This document shows, in pieces, positions 6,446 to 13,717 of a stretch of DNA of 28,425 bases; within the stretch, counting starts at the first letter, position 1, and every line of letters starts with the position of its first letter. The position numbers and the translations under genes are program-made. Below the pieces are notes generated by a model that searched no databases, was not told the DNA's origin, and saw only the letters and a list, made by a program, of their open reading frames with translations. The DNA is from ZLKRG08 sp046048895 (lineage in GTDB: Bacteria > Actinomycetota > Actinomycetes > Nanopelagicales > Nanopelagicaceae): NCBI GenBank assembly GCA_046048895.1, contig JBJOFF010000013.1:1-28425 (forward strand). Reading direction: 5' to 3'.

Positions 6446-7443
6446 ATCAGTGTGAATACCCCGGTATTGTAAAAATTCTTAAGGCGCCACTTCACTTTCT
6501 GAATGTATTCAGGGATGAAAGCAATTTCCTCCGCTACCGCGGTAACTAATAAAGTATTTAGTAATAGTAATTGTCTTGCCAATAACAATCTTTCTAAATT
6601 TGAATCCAATCCTGCAGGTAGCTCTCTAACTAATTGATACCCAGTCAGTAATTCGCGCTCTTTTGCAGGGTCATCACGTAAATAGAAAATTGCAATGGAG
6701 AGATCCTGTGAGGGGTATCCAAAACCTGCATCATCAAAGTCTATGATTGTTAATTTATCGTCTTTCTGAATTACATTTCCCATATGTAAATCCGCATGAA
6801 TTAAAATCTTTGGCTCGTATTTAGCCAGATCTGTGAATGCAGTTGCTGAATCTTGCTGGGCTCTACTTAAAAGCGCTTTAAGCTCCAAATCCTCGGTTAT
6901 TAGATTCGTTTTACTTAAATGATTCTGCATATCCATAAATACGGAATCGACATCTGGAAATCCAGAGTAATCGCTTCTGGAAAAGCTTGCAGATTGTTCA
7001 TGCATTAAGGCCATAATTCGGCCCAACTCAAAAAGATTGGTATCGGTTGGTTGGTCACCAATCTCGACGCCTTCAATCCAATGCGCCATAGTGCAATCAA
7101 ACGCAAAACTTAAATTCTGAGAGAATACATGCGCAAAGGGTTGGTCTTTTGTAGTTTCCAGCGGTCGAGGAACATTGATGCATTTAAGGTCATTGATCTC
7201 CGCCAACCACTTGTGCTCAGAAGCTATTGCTGATTTGTCTCGAGTGAAATTTAGATTGACTCTTAAAGAGTATTTATTCGAATTCGCATCCTTCACACAA
7301 AATGTGGAGTTAAAGCTATGACAGATATTTTTTATCTCTTCAATTTGAATGCCGAATTCGTAAGCTGCAATTCGCGCAACTTCTGTTAGTTCTTTTATCT
7401 GTTCTTCTTGAGTTAATTTGGTGAATCTATCAATATGCTCCAT
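6442..7443 (-). CDS. APH-family phosphotransferase (aminoglycoside/choline/homoserine kinase-like)
   Basis: A 333-residue protein with the bilobal APH kinase fold. The catalytic loop is HADLHMGN at 216-223 (catalytic D218, metal-binding N223) and the metal-binding DFDD lies at 235-238. The N-lobe shows KYSLRVN around 57-63, where the Arg-containing strand replaces the usual ATP-binding Lys segment. The motif set is that of the broad homoserine kinase II/choline kinase/APH family, so the true substrate is unknown and drug resistance should not be inferred. It is the last of three minus-strand genes (DUF2087, DUF4287, kinase), 12 nt after the DUF4287 stop and without an obvious Shine-Dalgarno. 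Its 3' end overlaps the DUF1905 gene by 4 nt. Confidence 0.8.
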   Translation of the reverse strand: MEHIDRFTKLTQEEQIKELTEVARIAAYEFGIQIEEIKNICHSFNSTFCVKDANSNKYSLRVNLNFTRDKSAIASEHKWLAEINDLKCINVPRPLETTKDQPFAHVFSQNLSFAFDCTMAHWIEGVEIGDQPTDTNLFELGRIMALMHEQSASFSRSDYSGFPDVDSVFMDMQNHLSKTNLITEDLELKALLSRAQQDSATAFTDLAKYEPKILIHADLHMGNVIQKDDKLTIIDFDDAGFGYPSQDLSIAIFYLRDDPAKERELLTGYQLVRELPAGLDSNLERLLLARQLLLLNTLLVTAVAEEIAFIPEYIQKVKWRLKNFYNTGVFTLI

Positions 7444-7455
7444 AGCGAACTTAAT

Positions 7456-7668
7456 TTAGAGGCCGTTCTTCTTTCGAAAAAACGCGACCAAGGCATTTGC
7501 GTGGCCATGGCCAATTTCAAATTTCTCTTTGAGATGTGCAACTTGTTCCATATGGGCAAGCTTGGAAACCTTCTTTAGTTCCTTCATCCAATGCTCTATT
7601 GGTTTGCCATACTTCTTCTCAATTGAGGGAAAATATGACGCCGGTCCGGTGACTTTCTTTTCAGTCAT
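7456..7668 (-). CDS. Stand-alone DUF4287 protein
   Basis: A 70-residue protein consisting of little more than one DUF4287 domain: SYFPSIEKKYGKPIEHWMKELK at the start and HGHANALVAFFRKKNG at the end. It is a paralogue of the N-terminal half of the protein at 2178-2729 (shared FPxIEKKxGxPxxxW and GHxHANALV-type motifs). Function unknown. The ATG at 7668 lies inside the end of the DUF2087 gene (8-nt overlap) and has a good Shine-Dalgarno (AAAGGA, 8 nt upstream), so it is translated from the DUF2087 mRNA. The APH-like kinase follows 12 nt downstream. Confidence 0.8.
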   Translation of the reverse strand: MTEKKVTGPASYFPSIEKKYGKPIEHWMKELKKVSKLAHMEQVAHLKEKFEIGHGHANALVAFFRKKNGL

Positions 7669-7939
7669 TGCTAATTTCCTTTAACCAGTAAAAGCTCTCT
7701 TTGTTGCGCTCCATGATGCCAAATTCAATCATGTGCCGTCTTATCGCAGCAGTATCATCATTGAATCGTAAAAGTATTTCATTCAATTCTTGCTCTGAAT
7801 ACTTGGTATCTGTATCAAATGCTTCAGCAATAACTCGCAAGACTGCGAGCTTTTTATTCTGTTTGGCTGGAATGCTTATCAATGCTCCAAATTCATCGAA
7901 GAATTGATCCACTTGAGGCAGATTGCTTTGGGTTTCCAT
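7661..7939 (-). CDS. DUF2087 domain protein
   Basis: A 92-residue protein matching DUF2087, a small helical domain related to winged-helix folds and sometimes fused to regulators: QFFDEFGALISIPAKQNKKLAVL, the YSEQELNEILLRFNDD segment, and IRRHMIEFGIMERN ahead of the terminal FYWL strand. The start is ATG at 7939 rather than a longer frame reaching 7993, because the longer frame would be translated from the 3' end of the tRNA-Val gene. AATAAT (7951-7946, minus strand) ends 6 nt upstream. It begins a three-gene unit (DUF2087, DUF4287, APH-like kinase). A regulatory role is possible but unproven. Confidence 0.75.
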   Translation of the reverse strand: METQSNLPQVDQFFDEFGALISIPAKQNKKLAVLRVIAEAFDTDTKYSEQELNEILLRFNDDTAAIRRHMIEFGIMERNKESFYWLKEISND

Positions 7940-7946
7940 GAGGAAA

Positions 7947-7960
7947 TTATTACTTAATAA
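7947..7960. repeat. AT-only palindrome between tRNA-Val and DUF2087
   Basis: TTATTA-CT-TAATAA, six perfectly paired bases on each side of 2 nt. It lies just after the tRNA 3' end and overlaps the candidate -10 of the DUF2087 gene. It could be an operator or simply AT-rich spacer; the loop is too tight for a good terminator. Confidence 0.35.
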
Positions 7961-7963
7961 ACG

Positions 7964-8035
<72 letters not shown>

Positions 8036-8051
8036 GTTTGTTGCGTGCGAA

Positions 8052-8057
8052 ATAGTA
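8052..8057 (-). promoter_or_regulatory. Candidate -10 element (TACTAT) of the tRNA-Val gene
   Basis: TACTAT on the minus strand ends 16 nt before the mature tRNA 5' end, which would give a short 5' leader of about 10 nt for RNase P to remove. No clear -35; the position is occupied by the hairpin at 8060-8084. Confidence 0.4.
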
Positions 8058-8059
8058 AC

Positions 8060-8084
8060 TAATTCGCATAGAAAATGCGAATTA
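8060..8084. terminator. Perfect 10-bp inverted repeat between ahpE and tRNA-Val
   Basis: TAATTCGCAT and ATGCGAATTA are perfect complements around a 5-nt loop (AGAAA). The repeat lies 20 nt after the ahpE stop codon (minus strand), where a terminator for the DUF3052-ahpE unit is expected. The sequence after it has no proper T-run (GTTACTATTTC), so it may be a weak terminator, an mRNA 3'-end stabiliser, or an operator acting on the tRNA promoter. It is the longest perfect dyad noticed in the window outside the tRNA. Confidence 0.5.
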
Positions 8085-8103
8085 ACGCTATTTAAGCATA
8101 GAT

Positions 8104-8559
8104 TTATAGCGCTGCGAGCGCCTGCTTGTAATCCTCAATATTGCGCGCTTCACCCAAAGTATTTACAACTCTCCAACGGAGTATGCCGTTCTTATCAATC
8201 AAGAATGATCCACGAGTTGCGCAACCGCGATCTTCGTTAAAGACTTCATAGGCCTTTGAGACTGCACCATGTGGCCAGAAGTCGCTTAGGACAGGAAACT
8301 TATAGCCTTCCTGAATTGCAAATGCCTTATTTGAATACATCGGATCGCAGGAAATGGCCAATAGCTGGACATCTTCATTTTGAAATGGTTTCAAATCATC
8401 ACGCATCGCACAAAGTTCACCTGTGCAAATTCCAGAGAATGCAAAGGGATAGAAAAGTAAGAGTACGTTCTTACTTCCGCGAAATGAAGATAGTTTCACC
8501 ATCTGTCCATTGTTATCTAATACTTCGAAATCTGGGGCTTCGCTTCCGATATTGATCAC
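8104..8559 (-). CDS. ahpE: AhpE-type peroxiredoxin
   Basis: A 151-residue peroxiredoxin that reduces H2O2, organic hydroperoxides and peroxynitrite through a peroxidatic Cys. The active-site PxxxSxxC motif reads PFAFSGIC, with C45 and supporting R116 at the same positions as in mycobacterial AhpE. The segments LSDFWPHGAVSKAY and VFNEDRG are AhpE signatures. Extra cysteines lie at C50, C71 and C113. The start is GTG at 8559: it overlaps the DUF3052 stop by 4 nt (GTGA), has AAAGG upstream, and gives the family's usual length; a TTG at 8598 would add 13 unrelated residues. Co-transcribed with DUF3052, divergent from aceE, the same arrangement as in mycobacteria. Confidence 0.93.
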   Translation of the reverse strand: MINIGSEAPDFEVLDNNGQMVKLSSFRGSKNVLLLFYPFAFSGICTGELCAMRDDLKPFQNEDVQLLAISCDPMYSNKAFAIQEGYKFPVLSDFWPHGAVSKAYEVFNEDRGCATRGSFLIDKNGILRWRVVNTLGEARNIEDYKQALAAL

Positions 8560-8945
8560 TTCTTTGCCTTTCGATGCACAATTTTTGTGGCGCTCCAATT
8601 TGGAGCAACTGCAATGGTTGAAGTTTGACTCAAGCCAGCGGTGTTTGCAGCATCTTGTATGTCACTAGGATGAACATGTCCCTCACGCCCGACTTTTGGT
8701 GTTAGTACCCAGATTGGACCAGTTTCGGAAAGATAAGTGAGCGCATCCACAAGCTCATCAGTTAAATCGCCATCATCTTCTCTGAACCATAATAGGACAG
8801 CATCAACAACTTCACTTGCTTGATTTTCGATTAATGGCTCGCCAGTAAGATCTGCTACTTGCTTTCGCAAATTCTCATCACAGTCAGTTCCATGACCGAC
8901 CTCAAGAATCAGTTGACCTTTCTCAAAACCCATCCGCGATGGCAT
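8556..8945 (-). CDS. DUF3052 domain protein
   Basis: A 129-residue protein matching actinobacterial DUF3052 (mycobacterial Rv2239c type). Recognisable segments are GFEKGQLILEVGHGTD near the start, the acidic LLWFREDDGDLTDELVDAL stretch, WVLTPKVGREGHVHPSDI, and AGLSQTSTIAVAPNWSATKIV near the end. No enzymatic function is established. It is consistently found next to ahpE and aceE in actinobacteria, which suggests a role tied to redox or central carbon metabolism; that is inference. The start is uncertain: ATG at 8945 is used, ATG at 8933 is equally compatible with the conserved region, and a TTG at 8981 would give a longer product. The stop overlaps the ahpE start (GTGA). Confidence 0.82.
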   Translation of the reverse strand: MPSRMGFEKGQLILEVGHGTDCDENLRKQVADLTGEPLIENQASEVVDAVLLWFREDDGDLTDELVDALTYLSETGPIWVLTPKVGREGHVHPSDIQDAANTAGLSQTSTIAVAPNWSATKIVHRKAKK

Positions 8946-8954
8946 GGGAGAAGT

Positions 8955-8976
8955 CCACAGGAGAAGCCGCCTGTGG
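8955..8976. repeat. Inverted repeat CCACAGG-N8-CCTGTGG in the DUF3052-aceE divergent region
   Basis: A perfect 7-bp dyad with an 8-nt spacer, just upstream of the likely DUF3052 start and about 90 bp upstream of aceE. The dimensions suit a homodimeric repressor operator. It could also be a hairpin in a DUF3052 leader if the mRNA starts further upstream. Confidence 0.45.
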
Positions 8977-9065
8977 CGCAAGTCAAAATGGAAAATATTT
9001 ATGGCTTCTTAAGGAATTTCCGTCGGTAATTAGCGTTTTTCCAGCCTACGCGGAAAGATATGCCC

Positions 9066-11786
9066 ATGAGCGAAACCTTTGAGGCGCCAGAGCAATACAT
9101 CGAAAATCTAGTGGATTCCGACCCAAGCGAAACCAATGAGTGGATGCAATCCCTTGATGCAACCCTCAAGAATGCTGGACCGGTTCGAGCAAAGTATCTT
9201 CTCAATAGCCTGCTAAAGCACGCGCGCGAGAACAATGTGCCAATTAGCTCGATTCGAAATACCGATTACATAAACACTATTTCACCAGAACGCGAGCCGG
9301 CCTTCCCTGGCGATGAAGATATTGAACGTCGTATTCGTGCTGCGATTCGCTGGAATGCGGCGATGTTGGTGCACCGAGCGCAACGTCCAGGTGTTGGAGT
9401 TGGTGGACATATCTCAACTTATGCATCTTCGGCTGCTTTATATGAAGTTGGCTTTAATCATTTCTTCCGCGGGCAAGATCACCCAGGAGGCGGAGATCAG
9501 ATTTTCTTCCAAGGACATGCAAGTCCCGGAATGTATGCACGTGCATTTGTGGAAGGTCGCTTAAGTGATAATCAATTAGATGGTTTCCGCCAAGAGCTTT
9601 CACATGAAGGCGGAGGATTATCTTCATATCCTCATCCACGTTTGATGCCAGAGTTTTGGCAGTTCCCAACTGTTTCGATGGGTCTTGGTCCTATCAATGC
9701 GATTTATCAGGCACGCTTTAATCGCTACTTACAAAATAGAAATATCAAAGACACTAGCCAGCAACATGTCTGGGCTTTCTTAGGTGATGGTGAAACTGAT
9801 GAAGTTGAATCACTTGGTGCGCTAGGTCTTGCAGCGCGTGAAGGTCTAGATAATTTAACTTTTGTAATTAACTGCAATTTGCAGCGACTTGATGGTCCGG
9901 TTCGCGGTAATGGAAAGATTATTCAAGAGCTTGAATCAATCTTTGGCGGCGCTGGTTGGAATGTAATTAAAGTTGTCTGGGGCCGTGGTTGGGATGAGTT
10001 ATTAGCTAAAGACACCGAAGGTGCGTTGGTTCAACTCATGAACAACACTCCTGATGGTGATTACCAAACTTTCAAAACCGAAGATGGCAAATTTGTTCGC
10101 GAAAACTTCTTTGGCCGTGATCCACGTACGGCTGCGATGGTTGCAGATTGGTCTGACGAGAAGATCTGGTCACTGCAGCGTGGTGGCCATGATTACCGCA
10201 AGATGTTTGCTGCATATCAAGCCGCAATGACTCAGAAGAATGGCCGTCCAACCGTAATTTTGGCGAAGACCATTAAGGGTTGGACTCTCGGTTCGCATTT
10301 TGAAGGTCGAAATGCAACTCACCAGATGAAGAAGATGACTCTGGATGACATCAAAGCATTCCGCGACACTCTACGAATTCCTATCCCAGACGAGAAGTTG
10401 GATAAGTATTTGCCTCCTTATTATCGTTTCGAAGAAGGTTCGCCAGAGCATAAGTATTTGATGGAACGCCGTGCATCACTTGGTGGATCAATTCCATCTC
10501 GGCGCGCGAAATCAAAACCACTTGCACTACCGGCAGATGATGCTTATGAATCAGTAAAACGTGGTTCAGGTGCACAAGAAGTAGCCACCACTATGGCATT
10601 TGTTCGCTTGCTAAAGGATTTAGTAAAAGATCCAGGTGTTGGTCCAAGAATCGTGCCAATTATTCCGGACGAAGCTCGTACTTTCGGTATGGACTCTTTA
10701 TTTCCAACAATGAAGATTTACAATCCAAATGGGCAAAAGTACATATCAGTGGACCGTGAATTGATGCTCTCATACAAGGAAGCACCTACTGGTGTAATTC
10801 TTCATGAAGGTATCAACGAAGCTGGTTCTACTGCATCATTTACTGCAGTTGGTTCTTCATATTCAACTCACGATGAACCAATGATTCCGATTTATATTTT
10901 CTACTCAATGTTCGGATTCCAGCGCACAGGTGATGCATTCTGGGCTGCTGCAGATCAGATGTGCCGTGGCTTTATTCTTGGTGCAACTGCCGGTCGCACT
11001 ACGCTAAATGGCGAAGGACTACAGCATGAAGATGGACATTCACAACTACTTGCTGCTACTAACCCAGCAATAGTTTCTTATGATCCAGCCTTTGGATACG
11101 AAATCGGACACATTGTTAAAGATGGTCTACGCCGCATGTACGGTGAAAACAGCGAGAACATCATGTATTACCTAACTGTTTATAACGAGCCATATGCACA
11201 ACCTGCAGAACCAGAAAATGTCGATGTTGATGGGATTTTGAAAGGCCTATATCTACTTAAAGATGCAAAGGGTCGCAAACGTCGTTCGAATATCTTGGCT
11301 TCAGGTGTTGCTGTTAATTCCGCTCTGAAGGCGCAAGAATTACTTGAAAAAGATTGGGATGTTAATGCTGCAGTTTGGTCTGTTACTTCCTGGAATGAAC
11401 TGCGCCGCGATGGCCTAACCGTAGATCGCCATAACTTGCTTCATCCGCGAGATAAGCAGAGCGCATACGTCACTAAGAAATTAGCAGACGCTAAGGGTCC
11501 GGTTGTTGCTGTTAGTGATTACATGCGTGCAGTTCAAGACCAAATCCAACCTTGGGTAACACAACCTTTCGTATCTCTCGGAACAGATGGCTTTGGCTTA
11601 TCTGATACACGTGGTGCGCTTCGTCGACACTTCAAAGTAGATGCCGAATCAATAGTGGTTGCGACTCTGTCACAACTTGCTAAAGCCGGCGAAATTAAAG
11701 AATCTATTGTGCAACAGGCTGTAGACAAGTACCGTTTGGCCGATATCAGCGCCGCTGATCCAGGAAATACGGAAGGTTCCGGTTGA
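9066..11786 (+). CDS. aceE: Pyruvate dehydrogenase E1 component, homodimeric type
   Basis: A 906-residue thiamine-diphosphate enzyme that decarboxylates pyruvate and passes the acetyl group to the lipoyl E2 (AceF/DlaT), feeding acetyl-CoA to the TCA cycle. The ThDP-binding motif starts at GDGETDE (240-246) and ends in the NCN segment near 270. Family signatures include GVGVGGHISTYASSA, FQGHASPGMYARAF, LQRLDGPVRGNGKIIQ and PIYIFYSMFGFQRTGD. Length and sequence match the E. coli/mycobacterial homodimeric E1. ATG 9066 is preferred over ATG 9060 because GGAAAG (9052-9057) is then 8 nt upstream. A possible -10 is TAGCGT at 9031-9036. E2 and E3 genes are not in the window. The stop overlaps the glgE start by 3 nt within a TTGA. 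Confidence 0.96.
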   Translation: MSETFEAPEQYIENLVDSDPSETNEWMQSLDATLKNAGPVRAKYLLNSLLKHARENNVPISSIRNTDYINTISPEREPAFPGDEDIERRIRAAIRWNAAMLVHRAQRPGVGVGGHISTYASSAALYEVGFNHFFRGQDHPGGGDQIFFQGHASPGMYARAFVEGRLSDNQLDGFRQELSHEGGGLSSYPHPRLMPEFWQFPTVSMGLGPINAIYQARFNRYLQNRNIKDTSQQHVWAFLGDGETDEVESLGALGLAAREGLDNLTFVINCNLQRLDGPVRGNGKIIQELESIFGGAGWNVIKVVWGRGWDELLAKDTEGALVQLMNNTPDGDYQTFKTEDGKFVRENFFGRDPRTAAMVADWSDEKIWSLQRGGHDYRKMFAAYQAAMTQKNGRPTVILAKTIKGWTLGSHFEGRNATHQMKKMTLDDIKAFRDTLRIPIPDEKLDKYLPPYYRFEEGSPEHKYLMERRASLGGSIPSRRAKSKPLALPADDAYESVKRGSGAQEVATTMAFVRLLKDLVKDPGVGPRIVPIIPDEARTFGMDSLFPTMKIYNPNGQKYISVDRELMLSYKEAPTGVILHEGINEAGSTASFTAVGSSYSTHDEPMIPIYIFYSMFGFQRTGDAFWAAADQMCRGFILGATAGRTTLNGEGLQHEDGHSQLLAATNPAIVSYDPAFGYEIGHIVKDGLRRMYGENSENIMYYLTVYNEPYAQPAEPENVDVDGILKGLYLLKDAKGRKRRSNILASGVAVNSALKAQELLEKDWDVNAAVWSVTSWNELRRDGLTVDRHNLLHPRDKQSAYVTKKLADAKGPVVAVSDYMRAVQDQIQPWVTQPFVSLGTDGFGLSDTRGALRRHFKVDAESIVVATLSQLAKAGEIKESIVQQAVDKYRLADISAADPGNTEGSG

Positions 11787-13717
11787 TCAATCGAATCCCT
11801 GCCAGCGACATCTCCCCAACTATCTGGTTTGGTGGCGAGTACGTTCCTGTTAAGACGATTCCCTTTGAAAAATTTAAAGTTGAAGCAACAGTAATTCGAG
11901 AAGGGCACGATGCCTTTGGCGCTCAAGCTGTGGTCCTTGATACTCTGGGGCAAGAAGTATCAAGATCAGTAATGCATGAAAATGCACCCGGAACTAATCG
12001 CTACGAAACTTGGGTCAACACCAATGGTCTTGGTGAATTTACTTTTCATATCGAAACTTATGATCATCCATTCTTGACCTGGGAACATGACGGTCAAATA
12101 AAAATTGCTGCTGATGTAGATGCAGATTTGATGTGCGAAATCGGAGCTCTTCTTTATGAAGAGACTATTGCAACCGATAAGAATGCAAAAGTATTACTTG
12201 AACCATTGATCAAACAGTTACGAAATAAATCTGTAGATGCCGCAACCAGATTCTCATTGGCGACAATCCCTGAAGTTCGCGAATACTTTCATTTCAACCC
12301 TCTTAAGAAATTACTCTCTAAATCTGAAGATTTCCCAGTGCGGTCTGATCGCGACCGAGCTCTGGTTGGTGCTTGGTATGAATTCTTTCCCCGTTCCGAA
12401 GGTGGCAACTTTAAAAACGCCCAGAAGCGCTTACCAGGCGTAAAGGAGATGGGCTTTGATGTGCTCTACCTGCCACCGGTACATCCAATTGGTGTGCAAT
12501 TTAGAAAAGGCCCAAATAACACTTTAACTCCAGGTCCAAATGATCCCGGAGTGCCTTGGGCAATTGGCGGCAAAGAGGGTGGCCACGACGCCATCAATCC
12601 AGCACTTGGCACCATGCAAGATTTCGAAGAGTTTGTAAAAGTTGCCAAAAAATTAGATATCGAAATTGCGATGGATTTCGCGCTGCAAGCAAGCCCTGAT
12701 CACCCTTGGGTAAAGAGCAATCCGCAATGGTTTAGCCATCGCCCAGATGGATCAATTGCATATGCTGAAAATCCTCCTAAGAAGTATCAAGATATCTATC
12801 CAATTAACTTCGATCAGGATTACCAGGGAATTCTTAATGAATCACTAAGAATTTTGCGTTTATGGATTTCTAAAGGCATAAAAATATTCCGTGTCGATAA
12901 TCCGCACACAAAGCCAGTTCATTTCTGGCAAGAGCTATTGGGAATTATTTACAAAGAGAATCCAGAAGTAATCTTCCTTGCGGAAGCATTTACAAAGCCA
13001 GCAATGATGCATGCGCTTGGAAAAGCAGGATTTCAACAGTCTTACACCTATTTCACCTGGCGCACCAGCAAAGAAGATTTAATTAATTACGGAAATGAAG
13101 TTGCGCACTGGACAAGTTCCTTTTTCCGTCCAAATTTCTGGGTAAATACACCAGATATTCTTCCGTATCACTTGCAAAGCGGAAATCCAGCAATGTTTGC
13201 ACTTCGCGCTGTACTTGCCGCGACCCTTACGCCATCATGGGGAATGTATGCAGGTTATGAACTTTACGAATCTAAGCCATTAGCTGAAGGCAAAGAAGAA
13301 TATTGGGAATCTGAGAAATATCAGATTCGAACTCGTGATTGGGAAGGTGCGGCGAAAAAAGGTCTAACTTTGGCGCCATTTATTGCCCAATTAAATAAAA
13401 TTCGTAAAGAGAACATCGCACTTCAGCGCTTACGCAATCTACATTTTCACCATACAGATAGTGGCGCAATCATCGCCTATTCAAAGCGCGAAGGCGACAA
13501 TTTAATCCTAGTAGTGGTCAATCTAGATCCTACTTACGCCCAAGAAGCCACGGTTCATTGGAATATGCAAGCGTTGGGGCTAAATCAAGAGCACTTCAAA
13601 GTCACTGATTTACTCGATGGAAATATCCATCATTGGTCAGCAAATACATTTGTACGTTTACAGCCAAGCCGTCCGGTTGGAAAAGTAGCTCACATCGTAA
13701 AGGTAGAGCTTTCATGA
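11783..13717 (+). CDS. glgE: Alpha-1,4-glucan:maltose-1-phosphate maltosyltransferase
   Basis: A 644-residue GH13_3 enzyme that extends alpha-1,4-glucan with maltosyl units from maltose-1-phosphate. N-terminal beta-rich and helical dimerisation regions (about 1-190) precede the (beta/alpha)8 barrel, which starts near GAWYEFFPRSEGG. The catalytic nucleophile is D372 in FRVDNPHTKP and the acid/base is E401 in FLAEAFTKP; the HTKP and FTKP contexts are GlgE signatures. Catalysis needs a maltose-1-phosphate supply (GlgC/GlgM or TreS/Mak), and neither gene set is in the window. The TTG start at 11783 overlaps the aceE stop (TTGA) and follows a strong Shine-Dalgarno (GGAAGG, 6 nt upstream), so it is probably coupled to aceE translation. 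The stop overlaps glgB (ATGA). Confidence 0.96.
   Translation: MINRIPASDISPTIWFGGEYVPVKTIPFEKFKVEATVIREGHDAFGAQAVVLDTLGQEVSRSVMHENAPGTNRYETWVNTNGLGEFTFHIETYDHPFLTWEHDGQIKIAADVDADLMCEIGALLYEETIATDKNAKVLLEPLIKQLRNKSVDAATRFSLATIPEVREYFHFNPLKKLLSKSEDFPVRSDRDRALVGAWYEFFPRSEGGNFKNAQKRLPGVKEMGFDVLYLPPVHPIGVQFRKGPNNTLTPGPNDPGVPWAIGGKEGGHDAINPALGTMQDFEEFVKVAKKLDIEIAMDFALQASPDHPWVKSNPQWFSHRPDGSIAYAENPPKKYQDIYPINFDQDYQGILNESLRILRLWISKGIKIFRVDNPHTKPVHFWQELLGIIYKENPEVIFLAEAFTKPAMMHALGKAGFQQSYTYFTWRTSKEDLINYGNEVAHWTSSFFRPNFWVNTPDILPYHLQSGNPAMFALRAVLAATLTPSWGMYAGYELYESKPLAEGKEEYWESEKYQIRTRDWEGAAKKGLTLAPFIAQLNKIRKENIALQRLRNLHFHHTDSGAIIAYSKREGDNLILVVVNLDPTYAQEATVHWNMQALGLNQEHFKVTDLLDGNIHHWSANTFVRLQPSRPVGKVAHIVKVELS

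Noticed and set aside
8560..8598. TTG start 13 codons upstream for AhpE
   Set aside because: These codons lie within the DUF3052 gene; GTG 8559 has a Shine-Dalgarno and a 4-nt overlap and gives exact alignment of C45 with known AhpE.
13633..13713. N-terminal extension of GlgB from an upstream ATG
   Set aside because: The 27 extra residues are the +1 frame of glgE and show no GlgB similarity; the ATGA overlap at 13714 is the natural start.
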